Both the position numbers and the translations under genes were made by a program. This document shows positions 24,937 through 35,671 of a stretch of 64,000 bases of DNA, piece by piece. The notes under the pieces were generated by a model that was not told the origin of the DNA, ran no database searches, and saw only the letters and a program-made list of their open reading frames with translations. This DNA comes from Neoarius graeffei (Eukaryota; Chordata; Actinopteri; Siluriformes; Ariidae), in the NCBI RefSeq assembly GCF_027579695.1, contig NC_083589.1, forward strand, positions 38,665,835-38,729,834, read 5' to 3'. Position 1 is the first letter of the stretch; each line of letters begins with the position of its first letter.

Positions 24937-25172
24937 ATGTTGAGCAGGGTCAGATCGGCCGTGGCCAGTCTGGTGGGCGGCTTTATGCCTGGCTCAGCCA
25001 GCAGCGCAGAGCGAGCGAGCGGCCCGGATTTGCCGCTGAAGTTCCCGTACGTGAGGCCGGAGTTCCTGGGACTGTCCCCGGATGAGGTGGAATGCTCGGC
25101 GGATCACGTGGCGCGACCCATCCTCATCCTCAAAGAGACCAAGAGGTTGCCATGGGCGACGGGCTACGCAGA
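24937..25172 (+). CDS. ppm1h: ppm1h exon 1 (protein phosphatase 1H, N-terminus)
   Basis: First coding exon of a PP2C-family (metal-dependent) Ser/Thr phosphatase. It encodes 78 codons plus two bases of a split Glu codon. The start MLSRVRSAVASLVGGFM, then LPLKFPYVRPEFLGL, DEVECSADH and PILILKETKRLPWATGYA, are recognisable PPM1H sequence. The ATG at 24937 has A at -3 and matches the family start. The donor GTAAGT begins at 25173, and the reading phase (2) fits exon 2. Known of the family: PPM1H dephosphorylates Rab GTPases such as Rab8A and Rab10, opposing LRRK2, and its N-terminal amphipathic helix targets Golgi membranes. Here that helix is the first ~17 residues, with basic residues at 4 and 6 and a hydrophobic face. 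The catalytic metal-binding motifs are in later exons outside the window. PPM1J and PPM1M are paralogues, but the N-terminal match favours PPM1H. Confidence 0.93.
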
Positions 25173-25594
25173 GTAAGTCTCCACTGAGCAGCTCTAATGA
25201 GTCTTCATTAACCTCCATGATTACGCCTGTTGAGTTTCACTGGGTTCAGACTGCAGAAGTTGTGGATGCAGAGGCTGGGTTTCTTGCAACATGTTGAGTT
25301 TCATATGTGCAGTTGGGTCACATGAGGAAGATGCTGCTGCCAGTATCAGAGGTGGATCAGTTATATGCCACATGTCCTTCCTCTGGCAGTCTAGTGGTTA
25401 GGACTTTCCCCTCACAGCAAGAAGGTTCTGGGTTCGAGCCCAGCAGCCGGCGAGGGCCTTTCTGTGTGGAGTTTGCATGTTCTCTCTGTGTCTGCATGGG
25501 CTTCCTCCACAGTCCAAAGACATGCAGGTTAGGTTAAAGTACATGTTCTGGACCAATTTTGCGTTTTTTTTTTTTTTTAATATGAAAGTATGTC

Positions 25595-25965
25595 GGGGTG
25601 GCACGGTGGTGTAGTGGTTAGCGCTGTCGCCTCACAGCAAGAAGGTCCGGGTTCGAGCCCCGTGGCCAGTGAGGGCCTTTCTGTGTAGAGTTTGCATGAT
25701 GTCTGCGTGGGTTTCCTCCGGGTGCTCCGGTTTCCCCCACAGTCCAAAGACATGCAGGTTAGGTTAACTGGTGGCTCTAAATTGACCGTAGGTGTGAATG
25801 TGAGTGTGAATGGTTGTCTGTGTCTATGTGTCAGCCCTGTGATGACCTGGCGACTTGTCCAGGGTGTACCCCGCCTTTCGCCCGTAATCAGCTGGGATAG
25901 GCTCCAGCTTGCCTGCGACCCTGTAGAACAGGATAAAGCAGCTACAGATAATGAGATGAGATGAG
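25595..25965 (+). repeat. tRNA-headed SINE nested in the TTAA element
   Basis: Full-length copy with the 13 bp target duplication ATGAAAGTATGTC (25582-25594, 25966-25978). It is the youngest layer of this three-level nest. Confidence 0.95.
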
Positions 25966-26095
25966 ATGAAAGTATGTCCCTTTACACACTCATCCAGAAG
26001 GGTAATTTTGCTGAAGGCCATCTGTTTACAGCAGAAAAAAATAACAAAACGCATCTGGAAAAATCCCAAGGGAGTCTGGAGCCAGATTCGTGACG

Positions 26096-26269
26096 TCACC
26101 TGCGGAAGCGCCAGCAGGCTGCGCGAGCTTTGCACGGTTTCAGTGCACAGCCTGTGTAGACCAAGCGCTCCCATTTCTCTCTCATTATCCGGTCTTTTGG
26201 AAAGCGATGAGTACTAATCCCATCAAGATTGGTGTTGCTACACCCTCCTACGATACATCTGTTAACCAT
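26096..26269 (-). pseudogene. THAP zinc-finger exon (copy 1)
   Basis: Minus-strand frame beginning MVNRCIVGGCSNT, with the C-x4-C pair, then ISTHRFPKD and MREKWERLV. This is the THAP layout (C2CH zinc finger, conserved FP and W), a DNA-binding domain found at the N-terminus of several transposases. It is followed by a Cys/Arg-rich run and no further domain in frame. Confidence 0.65.
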
Positions 26270-26874
26270 TTTAATAATTGCTTGATAACGTGGAAGAAAT
26301 TTGCAGAAAACCACCAGTTCATTTTCTCATAAACAAACCAGCACTGACGTAGGATTCAGAGGGAGGCGTCCCGCATGCAACGTCACGAAAATCAGTGTTT
26401 CCCAGGAAATCCAAATGGCAAGTTTTTTTCAGAGGCGGACCAATTCACCTCAAATGGCTTGATTTCAACTGAATTTTTCTGGTATTGCGCAAAGTAAAAA
26501 AATTGCAGAGAATGCAGAATGTTCCAGATATTTGACCAAAGTTTAATATAAAATCGGAGAATTACATTGATCTTGCTCCTGAATTTACCTGTGATATGCA
26601 CTTTAATTGGTGGCTCTAAACTGACTGTAGGTGTGAATGTGAGTGTGAACAGTTGTTTGTCTCTGTGTCAGTCCTATGATGACCTGGCGACTTGTCCAGG
26701 GTGTACCCCGCCTCTCACCCATAGTCAGCTGGGATAGGCTCTAGTTTGCCTGTGACCCTGTAGAACAGGATAAGCGGCTACTGATGATGGATGGATGTTC
26801 TTCCTCTTTTTTTTGTACTGTCTTTTTGGCATGCTGTGCCTAGAACACTTATTGTCCTGTTTGTCATTTTAGTA

Positions 26875-26876
<2 letters not shown>

Positions 26877-26916
<40 letters not shown>
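26877..26916. repeat. (GT)n microsatellite
   Basis: Twenty uninterrupted GT units. Confidence 0.95.
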
Positions 26917-26920
<4 letters not shown>

Positions 26921-27895
26921 GATCTGTGTTCCCTAAAAGACTACGCATGATGAATCAGTATTGATCTTTATTAAACTATAACTTGCCTTTACAATCTTGG
27001 GCTTACTCAAGTCCCAACCAAACCTCCTGATTGGAAATCCATGCCACAAATGGATTCAAAATGCAACCCTCAAGCCATTTAATGAGCACTTAAGTGTTTG
27101 CTGAAGGCATTATGTCATACTGAGAGTGTGCGTTGAGAGTTTGTTTAGTGTGATTGCTTTATTTCATGTTTGCTGATCTGCCTAATTTGTATCAGCATAC
27201 ACAGGTGCCGTTGCTTCAGTGGCCAAATCCCATATCTGACTAAAAATGGTCTCTGTTTTTCGAATCCCCACTTCTTACTGTATGTTCAAATGATGCGTTC
27301 ACCCGATATTAATCAGGAATACGCATTTGACAGTTTGCTTGCATTTTCCACATGTAAAAACCCCCAGTAAAGAATAAAAGCCAGCCACTCTACTGTGGAT
27401 TACTGCATCTTACTACCACATAGTGACTTTTAGGAGAATTGAAAATTAAATACGGAGAAAAACTGAATGAGTGGGAGTGAGTTCATTCAGAACGTCTGAT
27501 AGTGATATGGCAACATGTTGTGTTTGGCTGTATTTGTGCAAACTGTGGTAGGTACAGAAAGCCTGCGAGTTAAAAACCCGAGAACATCCAGAAAGCCACT
27601 TTGCATAATTATTCTGCCAAAATATGTAACTGCCAAGCACAGAGGGAGTAGAGTGATAATAAACTCCTATTTTTAATATGAAGGTATTGGAATAAAAACC
27701 TCCGTTAATTTATAGAGTTACCACTCTCACCAGGTCACTAAACAGTGATATAACTTGGTGTTACTCATTATCAGGGTATGGGTTATACAAGCTATGACGC
27801 ATCCTCAGATACTTTAATGTACAGGAAATGCATCAGATCTGCAGTGTGTGCTAGTAGACACTTGGGTTCATTCAACCAGATTACTTGCTATTTGT
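26917..27895. other. Intron DNA, nothing recognised
   Basis: AT-rich intronic sequence without recognisable exon or repeat family. Confidence 0.4.
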
Positions 27896-27903
27896 CAGAA
27901 CAT

Positions 27904-28280
27904 CATCCATCCATCCATCCATCAATCCATTCATTATCTGTCCTGTTTATTTGTTAGTGTTGCAAGGAAGCTGGAGCCAATCCCAGCTGACATCAGGCAA
28001 GAAGTGGGGTACACCCTGGGTCGGTCGCCAGTCTGTTACAGGGCCAACACAGAGAACAACCATCATTCCATACTCACATTCATACCAGTTGGCAATTTAG
28101 AGCAACCAGTTGACCTAATCTGCATGTCTTTGGACTGTGGGAGGAAACCGGAGCACCCATATAGGCACAGGGAGAACATGCAAACTTCGTACTGAAAGGT
28201 CCCAGTCAGCTGCCAGGTTTGAACTCAGAACCTTCTTGCTGTGAGGTGACTGTGCCAACCACTGCTCCACCATGCTACCC
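27904..28280 (-). repeat. Diverged tRNA-headed SINE, - orientation
   Basis: Tail of CATC repeats at 27904-27925, then body and head with GAACTCAG in the B-box place. Older relative of the main family. Confidence 0.75.
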
Positions 28281-28309
28281 TTGTCAGGACATGTTTCACT
28301 ACTAATATT

Positions 28310-28620
28310 TTCATAATTATTAGCTCATCCAGCCAACAGCCGATGAGCTTATGCCATCACGTGTTGTTCATCATCCGTCCGGTAGCGTCCACGTTTCACG
28401 AAAATCGTTTCTTCTCTCAATTCTTCACTGATTTTTATTCTTTTTGGCATGAAGGTAGGGGTACCTGAATGCATATAACTTCTACCCAGATTTGCATAAT
28501 TAGTTATTAATGAAGTTATGGAGTAATTAAGCCTTAAAATCGCTTCTTCTCAGTCAGTTTTTTGCTGTTTTGGATTCTTTCTGGCAAACAGGTAGGTATT
28601 CAGAGGGTGTATATAGTTTG
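28310..28620. repeat. Interspersed repeat fragment (RTE-like end)
   Basis: Segment starting TTAGCTCATCCAGCC with GCCGATGAGCTTATGCCATC, resembling a common fish interspersed repeat whose start forms a small inverted repeat (AGCTCATC / GATGAGCT). The class is inferred only. Confidence 0.4.
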
Positions 28621-28829
28621 TATATAGCTTGCAACATTTATTGTGCAAGGTGGCCCACTTTAGATTGTTCCTTCTGGACGAGATGGGGCTGGAGTGAGCT
28701 ACACCGTCGTTGACAGTCTTGTTACATATTTGAAGGCAAAAATTCCACACTTTGTATGAGTAAGATCCAGTGGTATACTTTGAGAGCACAGTGTATTCTG
28801 TTGCTAGGAACTCTGGTTACATTACGGTA

Positions 28830-29080
28830 TGTGTATGGGAGTTTCCTCCAGGTTCTTAGGTTTCCTCTCAAAAACATGCCAGTAGGTGGATTGGCTACGG
28901 CAATTGTCACAGGTGCGTGCGTGCGTGCGGGTGAGACCCTAAAATGGACTGTTATCCATTGTGTATTCCTGTTTCATTCCTGCTGTTCCCATGATGGGCT
29001 ACAGACCCTTTATCCTGGCCAGGATAACGTGACTACTGAAGATGCATGCATACATGAATGAACAAAAAAAATTAATGAAC
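28830..29080 (+). repeat. Old SINE-body fragment
   Basis: Blocks GTTTCCTCCAGG, AAAACATGCCAGTAGGTGGATTGG and a 'GGGCTACAGACCC' end echo the body of the ancient SINE relative at 7.9 kb, in the opposite orientation. Confidence 0.4.
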
Positions 29081-30546
29081 GGATGAATAAGCGGTAAATT
29101 TAGTCATTTAAAAAAATCTATGGAAGTATATTTACTCAGCCATTTGGCTTAATTACCCATGTGCCATAATATTTTAAGAGTTGCTTACAGTGGTGCTTGA
29201 AAGTTTGTGAACCCTTTATAATTTTCTATATTTCTGCATAAATATGACCTAAAACATCATCAGATTTTCACACAAATCCTAAAAGTAGATAAAGAGAACC
29301 CAGGTAAATAAATGAGACAAAAATATTATGCTTGGTCATTTATTTATTGAGGAAAATGATCCAATATTACATATCTGTGAGTGGCAAAAGTATGTGAACC
29401 TTTGCTTTCAGTATCTGGTGTGACCCCCTTGTGCAGCAATAACTGCAACTAAACGTTTCCGGTAACTGTTGATCAGTCCTGCACACTGGCTTGGAGGAGT
29501 TTTAGCCCATTCCTCCGTACAGAACAGCTTCAACTCTGGGTTGTCGGTGGGTTTCCTCACATGAACTGCTCGCTTCAGGTCCTTCCACAACATTTGGATT
29601 GGATTAAGGTCAGGACTTTGACTTGGCCATTCCAAAACATTCACTTTATTCTTCTTTAACCATTCTTTGGTAGAACGACTTGTGTGCTTAGGGTTGTTGT
29701 CTTGCTGCATGACCCACCTTCTCTTGAGATTCAGTTCATGGACAGATGTCCTGACATTTTCCTTTAGAATTCGCTGGTATAATTCAGAATTCATTGTTCC
29801 ATCAATGATGGCAAGCCGTCCTGGCCCAGATGCAGCAACACGGGCCCAAACCATGATGATACCACCACGATGTTTCACAGATGGGATAAGGTTCTTATGC
29901 CGGAATGCAGTTTTTTCCTTTCTCCAAACATAACGCTTCATTTAAACCAAAAAGTTCTATTTTGGTCTCATCCGTCCACAAAACATTTTTCCAATAGCCT
30001 TCTGGCTTGTCCACATGATCTTTAGCAAACTGCAGATGAGCAGCAATGTTCTTTTTGGAGAGCAGTGGCTTTCTCCTTACAACCCTGCCATGCACACCAT
30101 TGTTGTTCAGTGTTCTCCTGATGGTGAACTCACAAACATTAAAGTGCATATCACGGGTAAATTCAGGAGCAAGATCAATGTAATTCTCCTATTTTATATT
30201 AAACTTTGGACAAATATCTGTCACGTTTTGCATTTTGTGCAATTTTTTTTAGCTTGCGCAATACCAGAAAAATTCAGTTGAAATCAAGCCATTTGAGGCG
30301 AATTGGTCCGCCTCTGAAAAAAACTTGGCATTTGGATTTCCCGGCAAACATTGATTTTCTGCAAATTTCTTCAACGTTAGGCCACACCAATTCGATTAGT
30401 TGGTTCTCGGAATCGCCGCTTGAAGAAAATGCAAAATGGAAAAAAAAAAAATCAAAATCGACTGCAGGTTGAGGTCACATGACGTTGAAAACCAATCAAA
30501 TCGCCCCTTTCACTTTAGATAAAGATTTGTGGAAGAAACATGCCTG

Positions 30547-30723
30547 TGGAGGGGAATCCTGCAAAGCCTGTTTGTGATTGTTAGGATATTCAGCGAACAG
30601 AAGTGTAAAATCTTTGACAGGTGTGCTGAAATTCAAGAGGGGGAAAACTTTGCAAAGTTGTGCTCAAGATGCCGTGAGCTTGTTACCCTGCGATGTGCCA
30701 ACTTGGACTACAACTCTGTGGAG
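30547..30723 (+). pseudogene. Possible Cys-rich exon fragment in the TTA element
   Basis: Open frame with GESCKACL-like and KCKIFDRCAEI, then LCSRCRELVTLRC, ending before GTGGGTTTG, a plausible donor at 30724. Family not recognised. It could be a remnant of the element's own protein or a captured host exon. Confidence 0.3.
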
Positions 30724-30793
30724 GTGGGTTTGATTTATACATTTCATTGATTGATGTGAGGGGCAAACAAAAAATCATTCGAAGTATTTAGCC

Positions 30794-31164
30794 GGGCGGC
30801 ACAGTGGTGTAGTGGTTAGCGCTGTCGCCTCACAGCAAGAAGGTCCAGGTTCGAGCCCCGTGGCCGGCGAGGGCCTTTCTGTGCGGAGTTTGCATGTTCT
30901 CCCCGTGTCCCCGTGGGTTTCCTCCGGGTGCTCCGGTTTCCCCCACAGTCCAAAGACATGCAGGTTAGGTTAACTGGTGACTCTAAATTGACCATAGGTG
31001 TGAGTGTGAATGGTTGTCTGTGTCTATGTGTCAGCCCTGTGATGACCTGGTGACTTGTCCAGGGTGTACCCCGCCTTTCGCCCGTAGTCAGCTGGGATAG
31101 GCTCCGGCTTGCCTGCGACCCTGTAGAACAGGATAAAGCGGCTAGAGATAATGAGATGAGATGA
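30794..31164 (+). repeat. tRNA-headed SINE, innermost layer
   Basis: Full-length copy inside the TTA element. Target duplication imperfect (AAGTA-type match only). Confidence 0.9.
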
Positions 31165-31524
31165 GAAGTAGCATACTCCTGGTCAAATCTTTTTTTCTGT
31201 GCATTGTAGATGTTCAATTGACTGTAATTCAATCGTTTATTTAGCCTATCTGTTTACTGGTTTGCCTGATAAAAGACGTGCAGCCAGAGCTAGCCCTTAA
31301 TGCATATGGGTGGAAATAAGCTATTAAAAGAATATGAAATGTGTAACAATAATGTATTGTCTTTGTTTTGTTTCTCTATTCTGAAAGCCCTCTATTTCCA
31401 CTGCTAATTTTACCATCAGAGCATTTTTTTAATTTTTATTTCACGCGCTCGCTTCATATTTTTCCTGAAAAAATCCAAGAACCAACTAATTAAATTGGTG
31501 TGGCCTTATCACGTAATTATTAAA

Positions 31525-31700
31525 ATGGTTAATAGATGTATCATAGGAGGGTGTAGCAACACCAGTCCTGATGGGATTAGTACTCATCGTTTCCCAAAAG
31601 ACCGGACAATGAGAGAGAAATGGGAGCGCTTGGTCTACACAGGCTGTGCACTGAAACTGTGCAAGCTCTCGCAGCCTGCTGGCGCTTCCACAGGTAACGT
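31525..31700 (+). pseudogene. THAP zinc-finger exon (copy 2)
   Basis: MVNRCIIGGCSNTSPDG then ISTHRFPKD and MREKWERLVYTGCA, nearly the same as copy 1. CGCTTCCACAGGTAACG around 31684 offers a possible donor at 31694, so the THAP segment may be a first exon of the family's transposase gene. Confidence 0.68.
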
Positions 31701-32354
31701 CACGAATCTGGCTCCAGACTCCCTTGGGATTTTTCCCTTACGTGTTTTTATTTTTTTCTGCTGTAAACAGATGGCCTTGTGCAAAATTACCCTTCTGAAT
31801 GAGTGTGTAAAGGGACATACTTTCATATAAAAAAAAAACAAACAGAAAAAAACAAAACTGGTCCAGAATATGCACTTTAACATTAGCCAATGTGAGAGAG
31901 GCCTTCAGTTGCTTAGAAGTTACCCTGGGGTCTTTTGTGACCTCGCCGGCTATTACACGCCTTGCTCTTGGAGTGATCTTTGTTGGTCGACCACTCCTGG
32001 GGAGGGTAACAATGGTCTTGAATTTCCTCCATTTGTACACAATCTGTCTGACTGTGGATTGGTGGAGTCCAAACTCTTTAGAGATGGTTCTGTAACCTTT
32101 TCCAGCCTGATGAGCATCAACAACGCTTTTTCTGAGGTCCTCAGAAATCTCCTTTGTTCGTGCCATGATACACTTCCACAAACATGTGTTGTGAAGATCA
32201 GACTTTGACAGATCCCTGTTCTTGAAATAAAACAGGGTGCCCACTCACACCTGATTGTCATCCCATTGATTGAAAACACCTGACTCTAATTTCACCTTCA
32301 AATTAACAGCTAATCCTAGAGGTTAGCATACTTTTGCCACTCACAGATATGTAA

Positions 32355-32731
32355 TCCATCCATCCATTATCTGTAGCCACTTATCCTGTTCTACAGGGTC
32401 GCAAGCTGGAGCCTGTCCCAGCTGACTATGGGCAAGAGGCGGGGTACACCCTGGACAAGTCACCAGGCCATTGCAGGGCTGACACAGAGAGAAACAAACA
32501 TTCACACCTACGTTTTTTAGAGCCACCAATTTAGAGCCACCAATTAGCCTAACCTGCATGTCTTTGGACTGTGGGAGGAAATCGGAGCACCTGGAGGAAA
32601 CCCACACAGACACGGGGAGAACATGCAAACTCCACACAGAAAGGCCCTCGCCGGCCACTGGGCTCGAACCCAGGACCTTTTTGCTGTGAGGTGACAGCGC
32701 TAACCACTACACCACCGTGCTGCCCCCAGGT
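32355..32731 (-). repeat. SINE inserted in the Tc1 TIR
   Basis: Older subfamily with a CCATCCATCC tail, splitting the Tc1 motif ATATGTAAT/TATTGG. Short ATGTAAT / AAGTAAT flanks are the likely target duplication. Confidence 0.85.
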
Positions 32732-32918
32732 AAGTAATATTGGATCATTTTCCTCAATAACTAAATGACCAAGTATAATATTTTTGTCTCATTTGTTTAA
32801 CTGGGTTCTCTTTATCTACTTTTATGACTTGTGTGAAAATCTGATGATGTTTTAGGTCATGTTTATGCAGAAATATAGAAAATTCTAAAGGGTTCACAAA
32901 CTTTCAAGCACCACTGTA

Positions 32919-34050
32919 GATGTTTTATGAATGCCCATGTACATCCAATGTGCATCACTGGTGTAGCTTACAATTTTTTTTTTTTAATATTGCTGCTGCT
33001 TAAATTGGGAGTTTTTATGCCTTCACTTTTTCATAAAGTTACAAGCTTCTGTTAGTGCCAGACTTCATTTCTTTCTTACCGATTAATAAAGTATCTTGAG
33101 TAAATACTATTTTAGTAAAGCATTTCCTTTAATGTGTTTCTGTCAAATAAGCTTGAAAATTCCCCTCCAAAATTTTTGGATTCTGAACAGAGAATGTAAT
33201 ACTTATAAAATCAAAAAGCCTTTTATGTATTTCTGTCTTAAATACAAAGGGACCTCTGAATCCTTATAAAATTTGCAGTGGTCAATCAAATAAACCAAAA
33301 CACTTTTTGTAGTGTGTGTTCGTGTGTGCACAAGCCTTGATGCGTCACCCCGAAGGCCAAAGTGAACTCTTTTAATAGTAGTTACACTGTTGCTCCACTG
33401 CATTTCAATTTATTGGGCTCAGTTGAGAGACATGAATCAGCTTTACTAAAAGTACTCATTCATCCTGCATCCGTTTGGGTTTTTTTTTTTTCTTGCTGTC
33501 GGGGGGGTTGAAGAGGCGTCTCGGCATTAGTTTAATCAACTGGGAGTTAAATTGAGAAGAAAATGAACTCCATCATAAACACCCACACACCTATTTCTGG
33601 AAATATAGTACTTTACTCTGGGAGTCTGAGACAAAGGGAAACCACAAAATAGTCATATCATGTTTTTTATTAGAAATAGCTTGAACCAGTTTGTACTTTC
33701 CACAGATGACGTATTTTCCTTGTCACATTTCAACCTCAACTGCTGAACATGGACTTTGTCCATGTGTAGTAAATAAAAGCCATATCTTCTATCAGCCCGG
33801 GTACAAGCTGTGCTGTGTTGCTAAAAATTCTTTGTGCCTGAGGTGCTGGTGTATGTTTTCAGCTTATCTTCTAAACTGATCTCATGTAAAACTCCATCAT
33901 TCATTCATTTATCTCCTCAAAGCTATCTCAAATGTACAGTCATGATGATAAAAAGAACACTTGCTTCAGTTCTGTGGTTTTATCTATCAGGCCCTGAATA
34001 ACAATTGTGTGGCCCTCACCAACGTCTGTAAACAAATAACCTCAGGTGAT
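32919..34050. other. Intron DNA, nothing recognised
   Basis: No recognised exon or repeat. Contains a poly-T/G stretch at 33480-33510 and a T-run at 34060. Confidence 0.4.
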
Positions 34051-34064
34051 GGCAAAAAAAAAAT

Positions 34065-35262
34065 TTTTTTTTTTCTAAAAAAGTAAACCAACATTCAGAA
34101 ACTAGGTGGGGAAAAATAAATACACTGTATAATTTCAGTATGATGTAGAACCACCTTTAGCAACAATAATCTGAAGTATGTTGTAAATGTTTACTGTAGG
34201 AATTTATCAGTCACTTTTTGGACATATTTTGGCCCACTCTCTTCTTTACAGCATTGTTTCAGTTCTTTCATGTTGAAGGGCATTCGCTTATGCACAACTC
34301 CTTAAAAATCCAGCTACAGTATCTAAATGGGGTTGAGGTCTGGACTTTGACTTGGCCATTCCAACACCTTTTTTTTTTTTCTTCTTCTTTAGCCATTCAG
34401 ATATCAATTTGCTGGTGTGCTTGGGATCATTGTCCTGTTACATGACTCAATTTCAGCTAGATTAAGCTGCTGGAGAGATGGCCTTCCATTTATCTCGAGA
34501 ATATTCTAGTATAAAGTTAAGTTCATTGTTGTTTTCAATGAACACAATTTTCCCAGATCCTGTGGCTGCAAAATAAGCCCAAATAATTAACCCTCCACCA
34601 CCATGCTTGACAGTTGGTTTGAGGTGATAGAGCTGTGCATGATGACCAGACATCTCCAGTTTGGTCTTATCAGTCCAAAGGATATTGTTCCAGAACTTTT
34701 GTGGTTTGTTCCAATGCAATTTTGCAAACCTAAGTCTAATGCTTAGGTATCCGGGAACCTAATGCTGCCGTATTGTTTGTGGAGAGAAAGGTCTTTTTTT
34801 TTTTTTTCCCTTAAGTCACCCTTCCCTGAAAGTCATAATTGTTCAGTCTTTGTATGATTGTGCTTTCATGAACACTAATGTGCTTCCAGAGAACTGTAGG
34901 TCACATGATGTAACACTTGTTTTTTTTTTTTTAATTATTATTATTTTTTATATATCTCCTGAGCATTAAACGGTTTAACCTTAGACTGAATTTGCTGGGA
35001 TGCCTGTTCCTGGAAAGATTGGCAACTTTACTGAAGGCTCTTCATTTGTAATAAACAGTCTTTCACACTGTAGATTGGTAAATTTTCAAATTGTTTGGTG
35101 ATGGCCTTATAACCCTCTGTAGATTGATGAGCAGGAACAATTGGTTCTCTGAGGTCATAGCTAGTGTCCTTTCTTTTTAGCATGATGTAGATACCAAAAT
35201 CCCAAAAGTACCCCCCCGTGGTTTCTGAACATTCGTTTACTTTTAGGGAAATACATGACTAT
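34065..35262 (-). mobile_element. Ancient Tc1-like element
   Basis: TIR-like AAAGTAAACCAACATTCAGA at ~34080 and its inverse near 35215-35250. The minus strand between 34462 and 34719 reads FWNNILWTDKTKLEMSGHHA and VKHGGGGLIIWAYFAATGSG, a Tc1 transposase catalytic segment with the first Asp. Many lesions. A third Tc1 family in the window. Confidence 0.72.
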
Positions 35263-35411
35263 GTATTGAAATGTGTTGTACAGTTGTTACTTAGGCCCTG
35301 ATTTAAAAAAAAAAAAGGCATAGATTTATAGTAAGGTGTACTTTTTTCCCCATTACTGTAATTTAAGACTGATTCCTGAAATTAATAAAATTAAATTTAA
35401 TCTTTCCAAAC

Positions 35412-35671
35412 GGTGGTGTAGTGGTTAGGACTGTCGCCTCACAGCAAAAAGGTCCTGGGTTCAAGCCCAGTGGCCAGTGAGGGCCTTTCTGTGCGGAGTT
35501 TGCATGTTCTCCCCGTGTCCGTGTGGGTTTCCTCCGGGTGCTCCGGTTTCCCCCACAGTCCAAAGACATGCGGTTAGGTTAACTGGTGACTCTAAATTGA
35601 TTGTAGGTGTGAATGTGAGTGTGAATGGTTGCTTGTTTCTATGTGTCAGTGAGCCCTGTGATAACCTGGCG
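35412..35671 (+). repeat. Left half of a SINE cut by a transposon and an inversion
   Basis: SINE head and body ending at GATAACCTGGCG where element E starts. The missing right half lies inverted at 40965-41082. The SINE's own target duplication TTTCCAAAC is at 35403-35411 here and inverted at 40956-40964. Confidence 0.9.

Larger units (their letters stand above)
25538..26602 (-). mobile_element. Kolobok-like TTAA element with THAP exon, copy 1
   Basis: Inserted into the GGTTAACTGG of a SINE and flanked by TTAA (25534-25537, 26603-26606). Short TIR AGTRCATRT / ATATGCACT. It carries a THAP-domain start on the minus strand and a nested SINE (25595-25965). TTAA target sites combined with a THAP domain are described for the Kolobok superfamily; piggyBac also uses TTAA but lacks THAP. 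No catalytic transposase region was found, so this copy is non-autonomous. Confidence 0.75.
25385..26794 (+). repeat. tRNA-headed SINE split by a TTAA element
   Basis: Left part 25385-25533, right part 26607-26794. The two halves join at the body motif GGTTAACTGG. The outer target duplication survives as ATGTCCTTCCTCT (25372-25384) and ATGTTCTTCCTCT (26795-26807), proving that both halves belong to one insertion. Confidence 0.9.
30380..31505. mobile_element. PIF/Harbinger-like element inside the TTAA element
   Basis: TIRs GGCCACACCAATTCGATTAG at 30380 and its inverse ending at 31505. The 3 bp target duplication is TTA (30377-30379, 31506-31508). Joining the flanks restores the CACGTTATCA sequence seen in the other TTAA copy. 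A 3 bp TTA duplication is typical of PIF/Harbinger. No transposase was found inside. Confidence 0.82.
30143..31876 (+). mobile_element. Kolobok-like TTAA element with THAP exon, copy 2
   Basis: Flanked by TTAA (30139-30142, 31877-31880), the single TTAA of the Tc1 coding sequence. TIR AGTGCATAT / ATATGCACT as in copy 1, opposite orientation. It contains a TTA-flanked element (30380-31505), which in turn contains a SINE. Confidence 0.8.
29408..32166 (-). pseudogene. Tc1 family 2 transposase interrupted by a transposon
   Basis: N-terminal segment from ATG 32166 (MARTKEISEDLRKSV) to 31881, C-terminal segment 30138 to 29408 ending GGHTRY. The C-terminal half retains QQDNNPKHT and SPDLNPIQMLW, where Gln replaces the catalytic-block Glu. 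It also carries a 2 bp deletion near 29943, but lacks the two stop codons shared by copies 1 and 2. So it belongs to a different sublineage. Confidence 0.87.
29188..32916 (-). mobile_element. Tc1 family 2, copy 3, opened by nested insertions
   Basis: Outer TIRs at 29188 and ending at 32916, flanked by TA (29186-29187, 32917-32918). A TTAA element (30143-31876) sits in the transposase gene and a SINE (32355-32731) in the distal TIR. Without those, about 1.62 kb remains, matching the 1610 bp of copies 1 and 2. Confidence 0.92.

Noticed and set aside
24994-25218. Minus-strand ORF opposite ppm1h exon 1
   Set aside because: Shadow of a GC-rich coding exon on the other strand; no similarity or splice support.
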